This document shows, one piece after another, positions 31,301 through 40,600 of a stretch of 64,000 bases of DNA; positions within the stretch are counted from its first letter, which is position 1, and each line of letters opens with the position of its first letter. Location of the stretch: assembly GCA_024680755.1 (NCBI GenBank), contig JAILBT010000006.1:1-64000 (forward strand). Direction: 5' to 3'. Origin of the DNA: Prevotella sp. GTDB lineage: Bacteria > Bacteroidota > Bacteroidia > Bacteroidales > Bacteroidaceae. Below the pieces are notes generated by a model, which was not told the DNA's origin, made no database searches, and saw only the letters and a program-made list of their open reading frames with translations. A program made the position numbers and the translations under genes.

Positions 31301-34300
31301 TCCACGGCATCGCTCCCACCGAGACATCTACGCTATACGTGAGCCGCGAGTCGGACATCTACGACCTGTCGAAGGAGAAGATCATCACCGTCATCTATCA
31401 GTACGACTACGAGGAGACCGACACCAGGGGCAACGTCACGCCCATCAGCGAACGCCACATCGTGAACATACACCTGCAGTTCAAGAGCGGCATACCCATC
31501 GTCGAAGACATCAAGGCCCCAGAGATTGTCCTGCCGGGCGACAACGTCTCGCTGCGCGAGCCTAACGTCACGCCCGGTGCCTACGAGGTGACGGGCGGCG
31601 GCTGGGAGCTGTTCGAGAACATCGACGATGCCGAGAGCCACACCAACGGCATCGAATACTCGCCCAACTTCGACCCACTCTACTGGTATCAGGACGGCTA
31701 CCTCGTGGCCTACTATGCCAAGACATACCTGGGCAAGACATACTCTAACACCGTGAAGCTGGGCGTGGCAAACTATCACGACCTGAAGCGCGTGATGGAC
31801 GACAAGCTGAACCACTACTACATAGACAACGAGCAGGTGAAGCGCGAGCCCAAGATCTACATCAACGACTACAGCGCTGCAGGACAGAACGGCCTGAAGC
31901 TCTTCAGCGACCTCATCGACCTGACCCACGGCAAGCCCCTCGACGGCCACACGCCGCTGCAGCGCACCGCCGCCGACGTGACGAAGAAGCCCATGCGCGG
32001 CGGCAAGTACCTGGAGTTCTTCCTGCGGGCCAACCAGAGCGCACCCGCCGCAGAACCAGGCAGTCCTGACACATGGACGCCCATAGCCGACGGCGACGGC
32101 GAGTGCTTCAGCGGCACACTGCACGGCGACGGATACACCGTCAGCGGTCTGGCAGGCTCGCTCTTCGGTCACCTCTGCGGCGACGTGTACAACCTCGGCG
32201 TCACAGGTACCTTCACATCAGCCGGCATAGCCGACACGGGCGAAGGATACATGGAGAACTGCTGGATAGCCTCGACAGCGGCCACGGGACCCGCCGCCGA
32301 CACCAAGCCCCTGTTCGGCAACCCGTCGCGCGAGGGCGACAACGCGGTACAGATGGTCAACTGCTACTATCTCGAGGACGACGATGCCGCAGCCAAATAC
32401 ACCCCACACAGCGGCACACACGGCACAGCCACACGCATGACGGCACAGGCCTTCTACAACGGACAGGTGGCCTACAACCTGAACGGCCACTACCTGAACA
32501 GGCGCTACGACATGGCCACGGGGCTGACCACCACCGACCCCCGCCACGGCAACCAGCAGTATGTTGCCGACCGCCTGAGATACGGCGACTTCATCTACGC
32601 CGCCGGAACGATACCCGAGACGGCCGAACCACGCCTGCTGACAGATGCCGACGGCAATCCCGTGACAGACGCGGAAGGCTATCCGAGCTATGCACCCATC
32701 TGGCCCGACGACTACATCTTCTTCGGACAGATGCTCACCTACGGCCACAAGGACGACCGCGCACACCAGCCGCTGCCCGCCCACATCAACAAGAGCGGCG
32801 GACTGCTGACCACCCGCGCCACAGCGGTCAACCGCGTCTGCCGCGCACCGGCCTATTTCCGCTCGGCACAGATGGGCGTGGCACACTACAACCCGGGAGC
32901 CGTCTTTGCGGCTCAGTCGGCAGACAAGACGCACAGCGTCTATCCCGGCATGACAGCCATCGACTTCACCGGACACGACGACATCGACTGGACACGCGGC
33001 GCTGTCAGTCCTGTAGGTGGCCAGGCCAACGCCACCACGTTCTTTTACCCGCCACTGTTAGACAACGACGGGCTGACCGGCTTCACCAACGCCGACCTGA
33101 CCAAGAACCTGCTGACATACACACCGGGCCCGTCAGACCTCTCCGAAGCCGACACCAAGACCTACTCCGTGGTGCGCACAGCCCTGAGCGAACCGGCATA
33201 CACCGAGACAGCACCCGACACCTATCGCACCGTGGCCGAACAGTCGGTAGGCAGTATCCACGGACACCATGTGGTGAAGACAGGCACCGACGACGACGGG
33301 GCCGACATCTACACCGCCACGAGCGACCACCTGCTGGTGGACCGTCAGGACTTCAACGCGCCCATCAGCTATACCTTCGACGGCAGCCACCGCATGTACT
33401 ACCAGCGCACGCCCGACACCTACGCCGCCTTTGGCCCCGCCGGCACGACTCAGGGCTGGGAGGGCATCAGCCTGCCCTTCACCGCCGAGCTGGTCACGAC
33501 ACAACAGAAGGGCGAGATAACGCATTTCTACCGCTGCGGGGCAGACCCCGACAAGGGTTCCATAGGCCACGAATACTGGCTGCGCGCCTTCGCCGGCGAC
33601 GTGACACAGAAGAAAGACGACCAGGGCAATGCCATCAGCGGTGTCTATGAGGCCGCCTTCGCCTACCCAACCGCCGCACCCGGCAGCAACGCCGACAAGA
33701 CCGTGACAAACACCTTCCTGTGGGACTACTACTACGCGTGGAACACGCGGCGCGACCTGAACAGCGACACCTACCAGCAGTACTATCAGGCCGACGACGA
33801 CGGCACGGTGGCTACCTACCCCGCATACGCCTTCGCGCAGGGTGCCACACCATATATCGTCGCCTTCCCCGGCGCAGACTACTACGAGTTTGACCTCAGC
33901 GGACAGTTCCGTCCATCGACGGCAGCCTCAGAACAGCCCAGGCAGCTCGAGCGTCAGGTCGTCACCTTCGCCTCGCCCACCGGCACCACCATCGGCGTGA
34001 GCGACAACGAGCGCGGCACCGATGGCGACGGCTACGCCTTCCGCACCAACTATCTGACGCAGACCTTCCCCGCCGGCACCGCCGACACCTACACCATGAA
34101 CGCCGAAGGCACAGCCTACACGCTGGTTCCCACCGCAAGCGCCGACCCGGCCGCACCCGTAGCCCCGGCCACCGTCATGCCCTTCCGTCCCTATTTCGTC
34201 AAGACAGCGGCAGGCGGCCGCGAGTCGCGAAGCATCGTGTTCAGCGACGATGACGACGCCACGCTCACGCCCCACGCCGGCAGCAAAACCGGCGGTTCGC

Positions 34301-34518
34301 TCAACGTCAGTGCACGCCGCCATGCCATCGTGGTAAGCTCGACCCTCGCCACAACCGCCGAGGTGCGTATCACGAATCTCGCCGGCGCCACCGTCGCCGT
34401 CTTCACGATAGCCCCGGGCCAGACCGTCGAGACGCGCACCACCTTCCCCGGCGTCTATGTGGTCAACGCCCCCGAAGCCCACCTGCGCGGCAAGAAGCTA
34501 CGCGTGGGCGACAGGTAA
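22318..34518 (+). CDS. Giant exported NVYGGGN-repeat adhesin-like protein (4066 aa)
   Basis: An exported protein I do not recognise as a named family. Residues 1-26 form a signal peptide ending PVLAG. Residues about 38-1920 carry about 39 copies of a degenerate [NKR][VI][YF]GG[GN]x motif, each followed by a short beta-strand pair (for example GGNTRVTIYGGDL), suggesting a right-handed beta-solenoid with a glycine turn. Residues about 2350-3005 contain repeats of a 'xxYAxGxxIxxxxYxxL' module. An Ig-like stretch lies near 3058-3150 and a GLUG-like strand region (GYTVSGLAGSLFG) near 3260-3390. The last ~75 residues (VRITNLAG, then GVYVVNA and KKLRV) resemble a type IX secretion sorting-like domain. 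The TTG start at 22318 is the only one giving a signal peptide. A co-transcribed tip or surface adhesin is inferred. Confidence 0.8.
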   Translation: MNRHLTITEALSALTLLCLPAQPVLAGDDDVPAELTIGGNVYGGGNAGNTGGNTRVTIYGGDLGRVFGGAAQANVGGNSCVDIDGEHASSYIVIDNVYGGNDIAGTIGASTTLTKTMPFTPAVNKPAVGTEGDDDYVPPTVLVDNTWSTFVRTSTRTTDPEKIYIGQLYGGGNGDYDYTTDHVGQTAPDLSKTYLELLGGSIVNAFGGGNMATVTDNVVIHLNNPSTPVSNIYVKDGREVSPGTAGSADLLTEERFKRMGFNYKFTYPKSGEFQISNLFGGNNKVDMAVRPEWSLMDGRVRNLYSGGNEGRMTSQEGLLMQIAEGSTLTVDNVYGGCRKADVRPLYRDTGTPVPKEAIKLDPNPYKIPDGFAARVRVLGGNVNNVYGGNDISGDVYGGNTVGIYTTIHGNVYGGGNGSYAYTDNKRLKDDLLWRDFYYDPSAIKGRQAGGDFTQTESVEALNTYRPNAEQVSIRIAGTAAKPTIVEGAIYVGGNSATLESYTSEGVPTAELKIGSYAIADKVFLGNNGENMVDASADGVLVKYAGGVEMADGTHIDDFSSLDLTQADIFSKYMEGCAMKIIPSITFDTYPREPVSYLPHTSLFGSFYCGGNVGSMLFNGKTTINFDHEIVIFDKVVGGCNNANVPVQTATVDGVAGTQLNARYEGGFLTPGSAGPTVGDDTPIADKLELNLSKLRIEPKRWIGTKDAQGNYTSYSLDAQGNRQLEWNTIAATEGSVSLFTDVANGTRTGTPNADDLKRRLQGGNIYGGCYSSGHIDGNVTLNISGTVIDRTKVFDRVTSGSDKMYVNIEKKDFVINESNSGVILDLQGMDPLGRALNVFGGGKGKETEVWGSTTVNLTRGYVFQIFGGSEDGAIGRGTWNADTRRYDYADTYDPRFSCTINMHSAASGAARTTGENVETSNMADVEFIYGGGFEGPVLGDTHVYLGNGRVFNSFAGSCNADIWGHTETYIGLALDANGAEVAGFPWVRDNTYGGNDLGGTVWNRADASFAHRLSPYMQAADMQAKMYGYSVPEGQDTGTTPALTAAAYTEYRSGRVENIFGGCYGDYDYASTGSYAAYNAGKPYMHDTFVNFRPVQRSGNSVSRVFGAGQGHAKGVNNDVAIDKMQDRSYVLIDIPNDETNPFETTEVFGSGSWCGLGMRAALPPVKADAEGDADFALRCDTYQAGVSRDYSAVIDLFRGTIGNVYGGSFTEGLTRRTVVNVPSVSTITAANLFGGAYGADPFYPCDVYEAQVNYHSAAATVEGNIYGGNNMADRTLYGQVNVSVPVWQNRAKGYKATIYGGGFGVNSWSQYTEVNLLSGADVFEVYGGGEQGRVINVPSLLKWQKDVKSSDASLDLFMYGYPENGLSNMLARPAMLDGTSRFNTNVHIHEGAYVSNYAYGGGLGDSTVVSSGDVMGTTYIDLLGGRVKKDIYAAGTQGAVRDYYGVKAGFTDIAGNAVAGFTASANVYLKGGACRNVYGGGWAGAVGKHDGIERKTTVNGKEVTYYDYLPAPTTADIPGETHVTIGDLDGTSFVNGIPTVERNAYGGGEGGPVWGTTYTTLNRGYIGYRYFSSQDEADTEADLKGYSDGGGYYQEKLHDETWDGDGTNRLIDSGNIFGGGYIDNSSVDASYVKMYGGHVRNALFGGGEIAAVGRGVIHASGPDNSIRTLHGIYKAGKTNLEMFDGHVHRNVFGGGRGYNNLGKGGRLYSDGYVFGQTEVHVHGGEIGTEEGIAQGHGNVFGGGDIGYVYSAYEIDGTLYKGKKSGTRYDDGDEGYYYKHNGTAFVDDAGNALGAKAEKIMTEDCRVLIEPHCKATAAVTIDGTTYAKGDFIPTTQLNKLGNKNADKTIWDKIDPAGIVIHNAVFAGGNTSSGSSAVYANATTIFGNATASVNDVYHRDLISLGTNHVGGIYGDGNLTFVDGYRGLNITNYGTDYYSIDKEITIEQYHNLPPREAAYYEQRYKCIKECTDDDGTTYRPKNDDDPNSRASTLTADDILLLFKDGKNTTGMIVDGKPNAEYWTENGVLPVYAGRPMNTIQRADFCGVFGSRMVMQGAQDRVPEIVDYTNYTINRVREVSLNKKLSVIAADEADKEKKQHGNYFGIYNIVNYLGALTSDVNFGDAGDGKDKGDCGTGDTRTTDNKTTDAYEPEYDGQTFFGWKRSHIKDRTRNNGNSHNKVALASGVYLELTTEKSTGTGLREKDWGYITGVVELDLINVQPGIGGGFVYAKNVHGKRTATGLTHLTVGTLNADAVSRRQYRYSTQDSEKDEWQSSGNFVHSTQTIIDDCYNVSGKYKGGDDVAMPAHYWYIKGFVYVYDQYISAYTGSPNAYSKSVDIPLTITAASHGTMKLLNVQPNKYAFKKNSETELNEGGKLIINDVTYVKNDPISYWDWYLLSAAERGLFEDRTYVVNEDCWIGDTKYAAGKVLNESSYNTLRDNHPTVQVLADDGVTKRTADFDFVFRSSNNLSHDTGYILTYRVNNPKEWNTWYTEQNDAHHSETPREKNQTGGDDYDNGPTYRLKGDTGSLLGQRYYEESNVISKTVVDTYHDVTVEHADAIPTNDENDPGYDETKRQAKFQQAYVITERVSVEETTTGGTSTHHLNPGAIVSEDYRTAHSLTASSVPAYIATSTIQLNSTEYIYMNSKMSETEKQGYIDRTTAEMRELLPVEKISDTDLAAITKMEDLTSSQLSGLTYEQQKRLAQLINIRADIKANIVLAYYCTEPGLYGGNYYEAGKNYRGLEAWSSMSAADRKQFAFNYDALDLLIDPSFKGTVGEKWQYDGWNTSTDKPFATRAEAETNPAQYSLERHVDYTASYEGDGPLTLDTAVPVIGQAEPKTTLTAGDELTRETYESIPNEQRHYTTIDVKEAGDYYVVNTSFQIGNSSYAVGTTISHDDYRGLNDADKPYVTKFGFTAAQANQKFYYCREPYTIRTDAYGTSVTAQSVTATKGEGTDAVNASVSGSYAAGTTVPTGLVIDETTYDALVTKNLQKDFTIHGIAPTETSTLYVSRESDIYDLSKEKIITVIYQYDYEETDTRGNVTPISERHIVNIHLQFKSGIPIVEDIKAPEIVLPGDNVSLREPNVTPGAYEVTGGGWELFENIDDAESHTNGIEYSPNFDPLYWYQDGYLVAYYAKTYLGKTYSNTVKLGVANYHDLKRVMDDKLNHYYIDNEQVKREPKIYINDYSAAGQNGLKLFSDLIDLTHGKPLDGHTPLQRTAADVTKKPMRGGKYLEFFLRANQSAPAAEPGSPDTWTPIADGDGECFSGTLHGDGYTVSGLAGSLFGHLCGDVYNLGVTGTFTSAGIADTGEGYMENCWIASTAATGPAADTKPLFGNPSREGDNAVQMVNCYYLEDDDAAAKYTPHSGTHGTATRMTAQAFYNGQVAYNLNGHYLNRRYDMATGLTTTDPRHGNQQYVADRLRYGDFIYAAGTIPETAEPRLLTDADGNPVTDAEGYPSYAPIWPDDYIFFGQMLTYGHKDDRAHQPLPAHINKSGGLLTTRATAVNRVCRAPAYFRSAQMGVAHYNPGAVFAAQSADKTHSVYPGMTAIDFTGHDDIDWTRGAVSPVGGQANATTFFYPPLLDNDGLTGFTNADLTKNLLTYTPGPSDLSEADTKTYSVVRTALSEPAYTETAPDTYRTVAEQSVGSIHGHHVVKTGTDDDGADIYTATSDHLLVDRQDFNAPISYTFDGSHRMYYQRTPDTYAAFGPAGTTQGWEGISLPFTAELVTTQQKGEITHFYRCGADPDKGSIGHEYWLRAFAGDVTQKKDDQGNAISGVYEAAFAYPTAAPGSNADKTVTNTFLWDYYYAWNTRRDLNSDTYQQYYQADDDGTVATYPAYAFAQGATPYIVAFPGADYYEFDLSGQFRPSTAASEQPRQLERQVVTFASPTGTTIGVSDNERGTDGDGYAFRTNYLTQTFPAGTADTYTMNAEGTAYTLVPTASADPAAPVAPATVMPFRPYFVKTAAGGRESRSIVFSDDDDATLTPHAGSKTGGSLNVSARRHAIVVSSTLATTAEVRITNLAGATVAVFTIAPGQTVETRTTFPGVYVVNAPEAHLRGKKLRVGDR

Positions 34519-34524
34519 ACTCCA

Positions 34525-34601
34525 CGACACACACAACACACACAACACACACAACACACACGACACACACGACACACACATTAACACACATTAACACACA
34601 T
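34525..34601. repeat. 9-bp tandem repeats (acacacaac)n before a giant gene
   Basis: Copies of acacacaac, drifting to acacacgac and acacattaac, fill the 85-bp gap between two giant genes and run to within 3 bp of the ATG at 34604. No hairpin or promoter is visible, which supports co-transcription. Confidence 0.9.
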
Positions 34602-34603
34602 AC

Positions 34604-37600
34604 ATGTCACAAGTCGATACCAAAGGATACATACTGCGCCACGCCATCATGCTCACCTTCGCACTGACCACGGCTCCACTGTGCCTACGCGCCCAAGAAC
34701 CCGTGGAGAACGGCGAATACTACCTCATCCAGAATGAGAACAACGATAAGATGTACTACCTGTTGCCCGCAAGCCACCAATTCTGGCAAGGCAACACCGC
34801 CACGCCCTACCTGCGCACTGCGATGACAGCACGCGAGACCTCGGTGTTCCGCATAGAACGTGATGACCATGATGACAAGACCTGCTACCGCTTCACACAT
34901 GCGGTAACAGGAAAATATATAGTCTGGCAAGGTGCCGTCAGCAAAGATGACAACGCTGTCATCCACCTTGAGACTATTGCAGACCTGAATTCCTACGCCA
35001 ATCGTGACAATCTGAGATTCCGCCTTATAAAATCGACCAACAACAATTACGCCATCGTACACTATGGACTGAAGGAAGGAATCGGCGAGAATAATTCATG
35101 GAATCCCTTCGGAACTAACGACCACACGACCCGTGGACGTATAGGTATATGGAAATCAAGCGATGATGCCTCGTCGCGCTGGATATTCGTCAAGACCACG
35201 GCTCCTGTGACAGTAAGCTATAACAATGGCGGCTCACCCACCTTCACCGCCACATGCACCGATGGCGCTGCCACAATCTATTACACCACCGACGGCACTG
35301 ACCCCACCACGTCAGACACCCGCACGGCCTATTCAGGAGCTGTGTCGGCCTCGGGCGTGGCCCTGTTCCGCGCCACGGCAGTAAAGGCCGGTTGCCAGAG
35401 TGTAAGCTACGATGCTTTCAACCCGGACATACGGTTCCTCTTTGAGCATGTGCAAAGCCCAGGCTTCTACATACTGCCTCACAGCGACGGAAGCAAACTG
35501 AACGTCAACAGCCTGGCACGTCCCTCGGCCGCATGGACGCTGGAGGATGCCGGCACCTTGGATGGAATACAGTATTTCTATCTGCATCTGGCCGATGCCA
35601 GTGTGAACAAGTATCTGCATTACGCCGGTGGAAACGGAGGTGCTCTGACGTTGAAGGCCACCAACGATGGCAGCAACAACTATAAGTTCCGTTTCGACTA
35701 TGACTCAAACTCAGGCACCTACCACATCTGCCCGATGGTCAACCCGTCGAACATGCTGCGGAAGAATACCAACGACGATGGCACTAAGACACTTTATACT
35801 ATGGCAGAGACGGACGTAAGCAAAATGCATCAAGCACGCCAGTCAACAGATGTCCAGTGGAAGCTTCTGCCCATGACCTCGCTGCCCGTTGCTCCTCCCT
35901 TCGACCTGTCGGACAACACCAGCACACATGCCTACCGAATAAAAAATGCAGCCTACACGAGCTATTGCCTCATTCCACCGCGTGGACCAGTGGGCAACAT
36001 TCAATACGCCACTGCGCTCAACAACAGCGAAAACTACACCATCTGGCTGTTCAAGGATGCCGGCAGCGACCAATGGCTGCGCTACTACTACATAGTCAAC
36101 GCCTTCACGGGCCAGTACCTGTACTACCGCGAAGCCGTGTCTTCTGGCGAAAAAGAGAGGGCTTTCAACACCAAGCCCCACACCGGCAGCGAGACGGGAG
36201 AAGAGGAGGACCGCTTCCAGTTTGCTGTGGCCAACACCGTCGCACCCGCCAACAGCTACTACCTGACGCCCAAGCTGATGCGCTATGAGAACGACGGCGT
36301 GAATTACCGTCTGATAAGGCGCGATGGCGGCAATCCGCTCAAGCTGAACACCCAACGCAGCGACAATGCACACAAATGGATTATCGACGATGCGGGCCTC
36401 GTCGCCCCACCCGTCATCACCATGAGGGCTTCAGACAACAAGGTGGAGTTTACTTGTGCCACGCCCGGTGTGACATACTATTATGAGACCGGCAACACCA
36501 CCCCCACCACCAGCAGCACCGCATACACCGAGCCCTTTGACATAGGCACCAACGTCACAACCATCAAGGCCATAGCCGTGAAGGATGGTGTCAGCTCGGT
36601 AGTGACAACCTTCGCGGTCAGTGTATTCACCGGCAGCAGCTACCAGTTCCGGATATACAACAACGAGTCGAGCTATTTCTTCGTCACATCTCTGGGCAAC
36701 ACCGAGACCGAGGGTGCACGTGTCACCACCACCAACCTGCCAGAAGCCGACATTTCCTGGCATGTGATGGACGGCGGCATTGTGGATGGGGTGCAGTATT
36801 ACCACTTTGTCAGCGACAACGATGGAAGCTACATGGCCTGCGACAACGACAAGATATGTATGAAGTCGGCAGAGACCTTTGCAGCTGCCACCGGCAACGA
36901 CGTCAACAAGTATCGCTTCAGAATTACGCGCTCAGTCACTGACACTGGCGCGGATGCCACTGGCTTCATGATTCTGCCCTTCCCGAAGCCTGCAAGCGGC
37001 TTCCGCAAGGTCAGCCACGACAACACCGACCCTATAGTACTCTCGGCCTCAGACAAGCCCGAACAACTGTACAACGACCAGTCGAGATGGAGGTTTGCAG
37101 CAATGGCCAAGCCCTACAGCATGAGTTACCTGACAGCACTTGACGCCTCGCTCGTGACGGGTGCTACCGATTGTCCAAAACCATTTCTCGTCCAGAACAA
37201 GGGCAATTCATCGTCCTTCCTTACTCCTGACGAGACAACGGGCAACCCAGCCGATGCCGTAGCAGACGGTTCATATCAGGAATGGTATATAGTGCATGCA
37301 GGCAACGACAGCTGGTCACGCTACTACTATCTGCGCAACTGCGCCACAGACGAATATCTCTCGTTCAGCGGCACGGCCGGGCAGGATAACGTCAACGGCT
37401 TTACCACCGTCACAACAGGCTCGCCCACCGATGCCTGCAAGTTCATGATTGTCAAGACGGCCAACCACAACGGAGGGACGTCGTACAACATCGTTCCAAA
37501 GGCTCTCAAAAATCTGCGCAACCAGGCGCGAATCAGTATGCATACAGGAGGATCCCACCTCTCGTGCGGAAACAGCCGCAACAACGCTAACGCGCAGTGG

Positions 37601-40600
37601 ATGTTTGTTTCCACCATATTCCTGTTCGCTCCACCAGTAATCACCAAGGACGAAGAAACCTCCACGATAACCATCACAGCCGAGGCTGGCGCAACCATAC
37701 GATATGCCGGTTACGACGTTCCATCAGACGAACCAGAGCTGACGCCATCTTCGGGCGGCAGTGTCTATTCGGCTCCTTTCACCTCGACCCATCTCTACTA
37801 CAAGGCCATAGCATACCGCTGCACGGACGAGAGCGACGTGTCTGACCCCACCATTTTCGGCCGAACTGCCAGTCCGGTCATCACATACGACTACTCCACC
37901 GAGCTTGTCACCATCGAATGTGCCACAGCCGGAGCCACAATCTACTATACCACCAACGGCGACACGCCCACTACTGCTTCAACACAGTACACTGCGCCCT
38001 TCACACTGAGCAGGGACAATCCCGTGGTTATCAAGGCCATCGCAGTCTTTCACAATGAAGAGTCAGACGTTGCCATCTTCAATCAGATGCCAATCCTTGT
38101 CGTTTCGTCGGATGACATAACAGACATGACAGCCTACTATCTCCTCAGCCCGAGTTTCACAGCATCCGAGCCCATCGGCAGTGAGGCCAGTCCCTTCATG
38201 GGAACCATCGACGGAGATTTCAATGACATCACCCTCAGCTGTCCACTCGTGGCATACGCCGAGGATGCCACCATAAAGAATGTCGTAGTAGCCTCGGCCA
38301 CAGTCAGCGGCAGTGGCAACATTGGCGCTCTGGTTTGCGAGGCTGCTGGCACAACGCACATATACAACTGCGGCGTACTCAGTCCTTACGATGCCAGCAC
38401 GCAGCAGTTCACATCCACCAGCACCGTCAGCAGCAGCAATGCAGCCGCGGGCGGACTCGTCGGCCACATCGCAGAAGGTAGCCAGGTTCGCGTAGTCAAC
38501 TGCTACAGCTATGCCAACGTGAGCGGCAGCACCCATGCGGCAGGAATCGTGGGCAACAATGAGGGAACCGTGGGCCTGGTCAGAATAGCCAACTGCATGA
38601 TGTACGGCAAGCTGACCGGCGGTACGGTCAAGTCGCCCGTCTATGCCGGCAACCACATCAGCAACGTGCAGAACTACAGCGAATACAACTACTGGCGCTA
38701 CCGTGCCTACACGACCGACGAGACGCCCTATACCGCCTATAACGACCAGTTGGCCATTGCAGACGATCGATGGCTGACGCGCTTCCCATTCTACCGCCAC
38801 ATACAGAACACCCACCGCGAGCTGGCAGCCTTCTTCCTCTTTGGAAACCCGGCACGCCCACAGGCTCCGTCGGCCGACAAGGTGGCCGAGATAGGCCACT
38901 GGGTGCTGAAGCCCAACGTGGCACCCTACCCTATCATCGAGGAATGGAAAACCAACACAGCCAAAACAACCGTAGATATCAATGCCAATTTGCCCAACAC
39001 CAAGGCAAGATATGCTGGCAAGAAGCTGGACGACATAACGGGTGATATGGTTTACAGAGGCGACGGCACGCAAGTGACGTCGATGGGTAGCGGCGGTATG
39101 CTGACCGTCAACTACACGATCAACGACGGCACCACCAACATCAGCGGCAGCGTCAGCCTGCCGATAACAGACATGGACACACTGCGCTACGACTACACCT
39201 GGGGCAAGGTGGTGTTGCCTTTCGCCAACGAGTTCAGCGACTGGCGCGACCGTGCCAATCCCGACTACAGCAAGGTCATAACGGGCTGGAAGATAACCAG
39301 CGTGACAGGCGGCACAGCAGGTGCCCTGGATGCCAACTACAACTTTGCCGACCGCGACTGCACAGCAAAGGACATCTATCATGCCACGAACAATCCATAC
39401 GTCTTTGCCCAGGGCGGCAACTATATCGTGCCATACGGCGTGACATCCATTTCCGTAGAAGCCAACTTTGCCAAAGCCTTCTACCTGAGCGACGGACGCG
39501 CCGACTTCGGCTATGATGCCAGCTACAAGAATCAGGTGAACCTCGGATGGTCTGTGTCCCCCTCATACCATGGACAGACGGTCTATACAAGCCTCGTCTC
39601 TCTGGTCTCGGTACTGTCTGAGGCCTCCAACCCCAACCAGCAGGCCATAGTACTTGTGGGTAACTACCACTACAACCAAGGCACCATCGGCGGCACAGTC
39701 TTTGCCACCAACAAGGCTGTTACCATCATGAGCGTTGACGACGACAACAACCAAGAGCCCGACTACGGCTGGTATTCATTCCACTCAAACGCCAACCGCT
39801 CAAAGGTCGCGCCCATGCGCTTCGACTTTGTTCCCAACATAGGCATGGGTATGGCCACGCGCGTAACGGGCAGCACGCCCAACCCATCGATAGGCATCTG
39901 GCACCTTCTCGGCTGGTTTGAAACGACCGAGACGGCACTCTGCCACATGAACGAGTGCGAGATCAACTCCGGCGTTTTCAACGCTGACGACAATGGTCAT
40001 GGCAACAACAGATGGGTAATCAACAGCGGCTTCTTCAAGCAGATTATTCGAGGTTTTGAGAAAGCCGACAACAAACTGAGCTACGTGCAGATTGGAGGCA
40101 ACGCATACGTGGAGCAATACTACCCCAGCGACCACATCACAAAGAACCTTGTCACAAAATTGCGTCCCACCATCGTCACAGGAGGCGAGATTGAGGACTG
40201 CTTCATGACCGGCAACCACGGCTCAGCCGAGGGCAGCAACATTCAGTTCTGGTGTGCTGGAGGAAAGATACACAAGTATCTGTCGGCATTCACCACCAAT
40301 CCCACAACGGCCAACGTCAACGTCACGGCCAAGGTTGACCACGCCCTGATAAGCCGTTTCTTCGGTGGAGGCACCTCAGCATCTGCTCGGATTACCGGCA
40401 ACATAAACGTCACGATGAACAACAGTAAGGTTGATTTCTACTGTGGCGGACCGGAGTTTGGCGACATGTCGAGCGGCAAGGCTGTCACCACCACGGCCAA
40501 AGGCACCACGTTTGGCGAATACTACGGAGCAGGCTTCGGCGGCACTTCGCTGACCACGATCTATAAGGTCGAGCAGTCAGACTTCGCATTCCCAAGCGCC

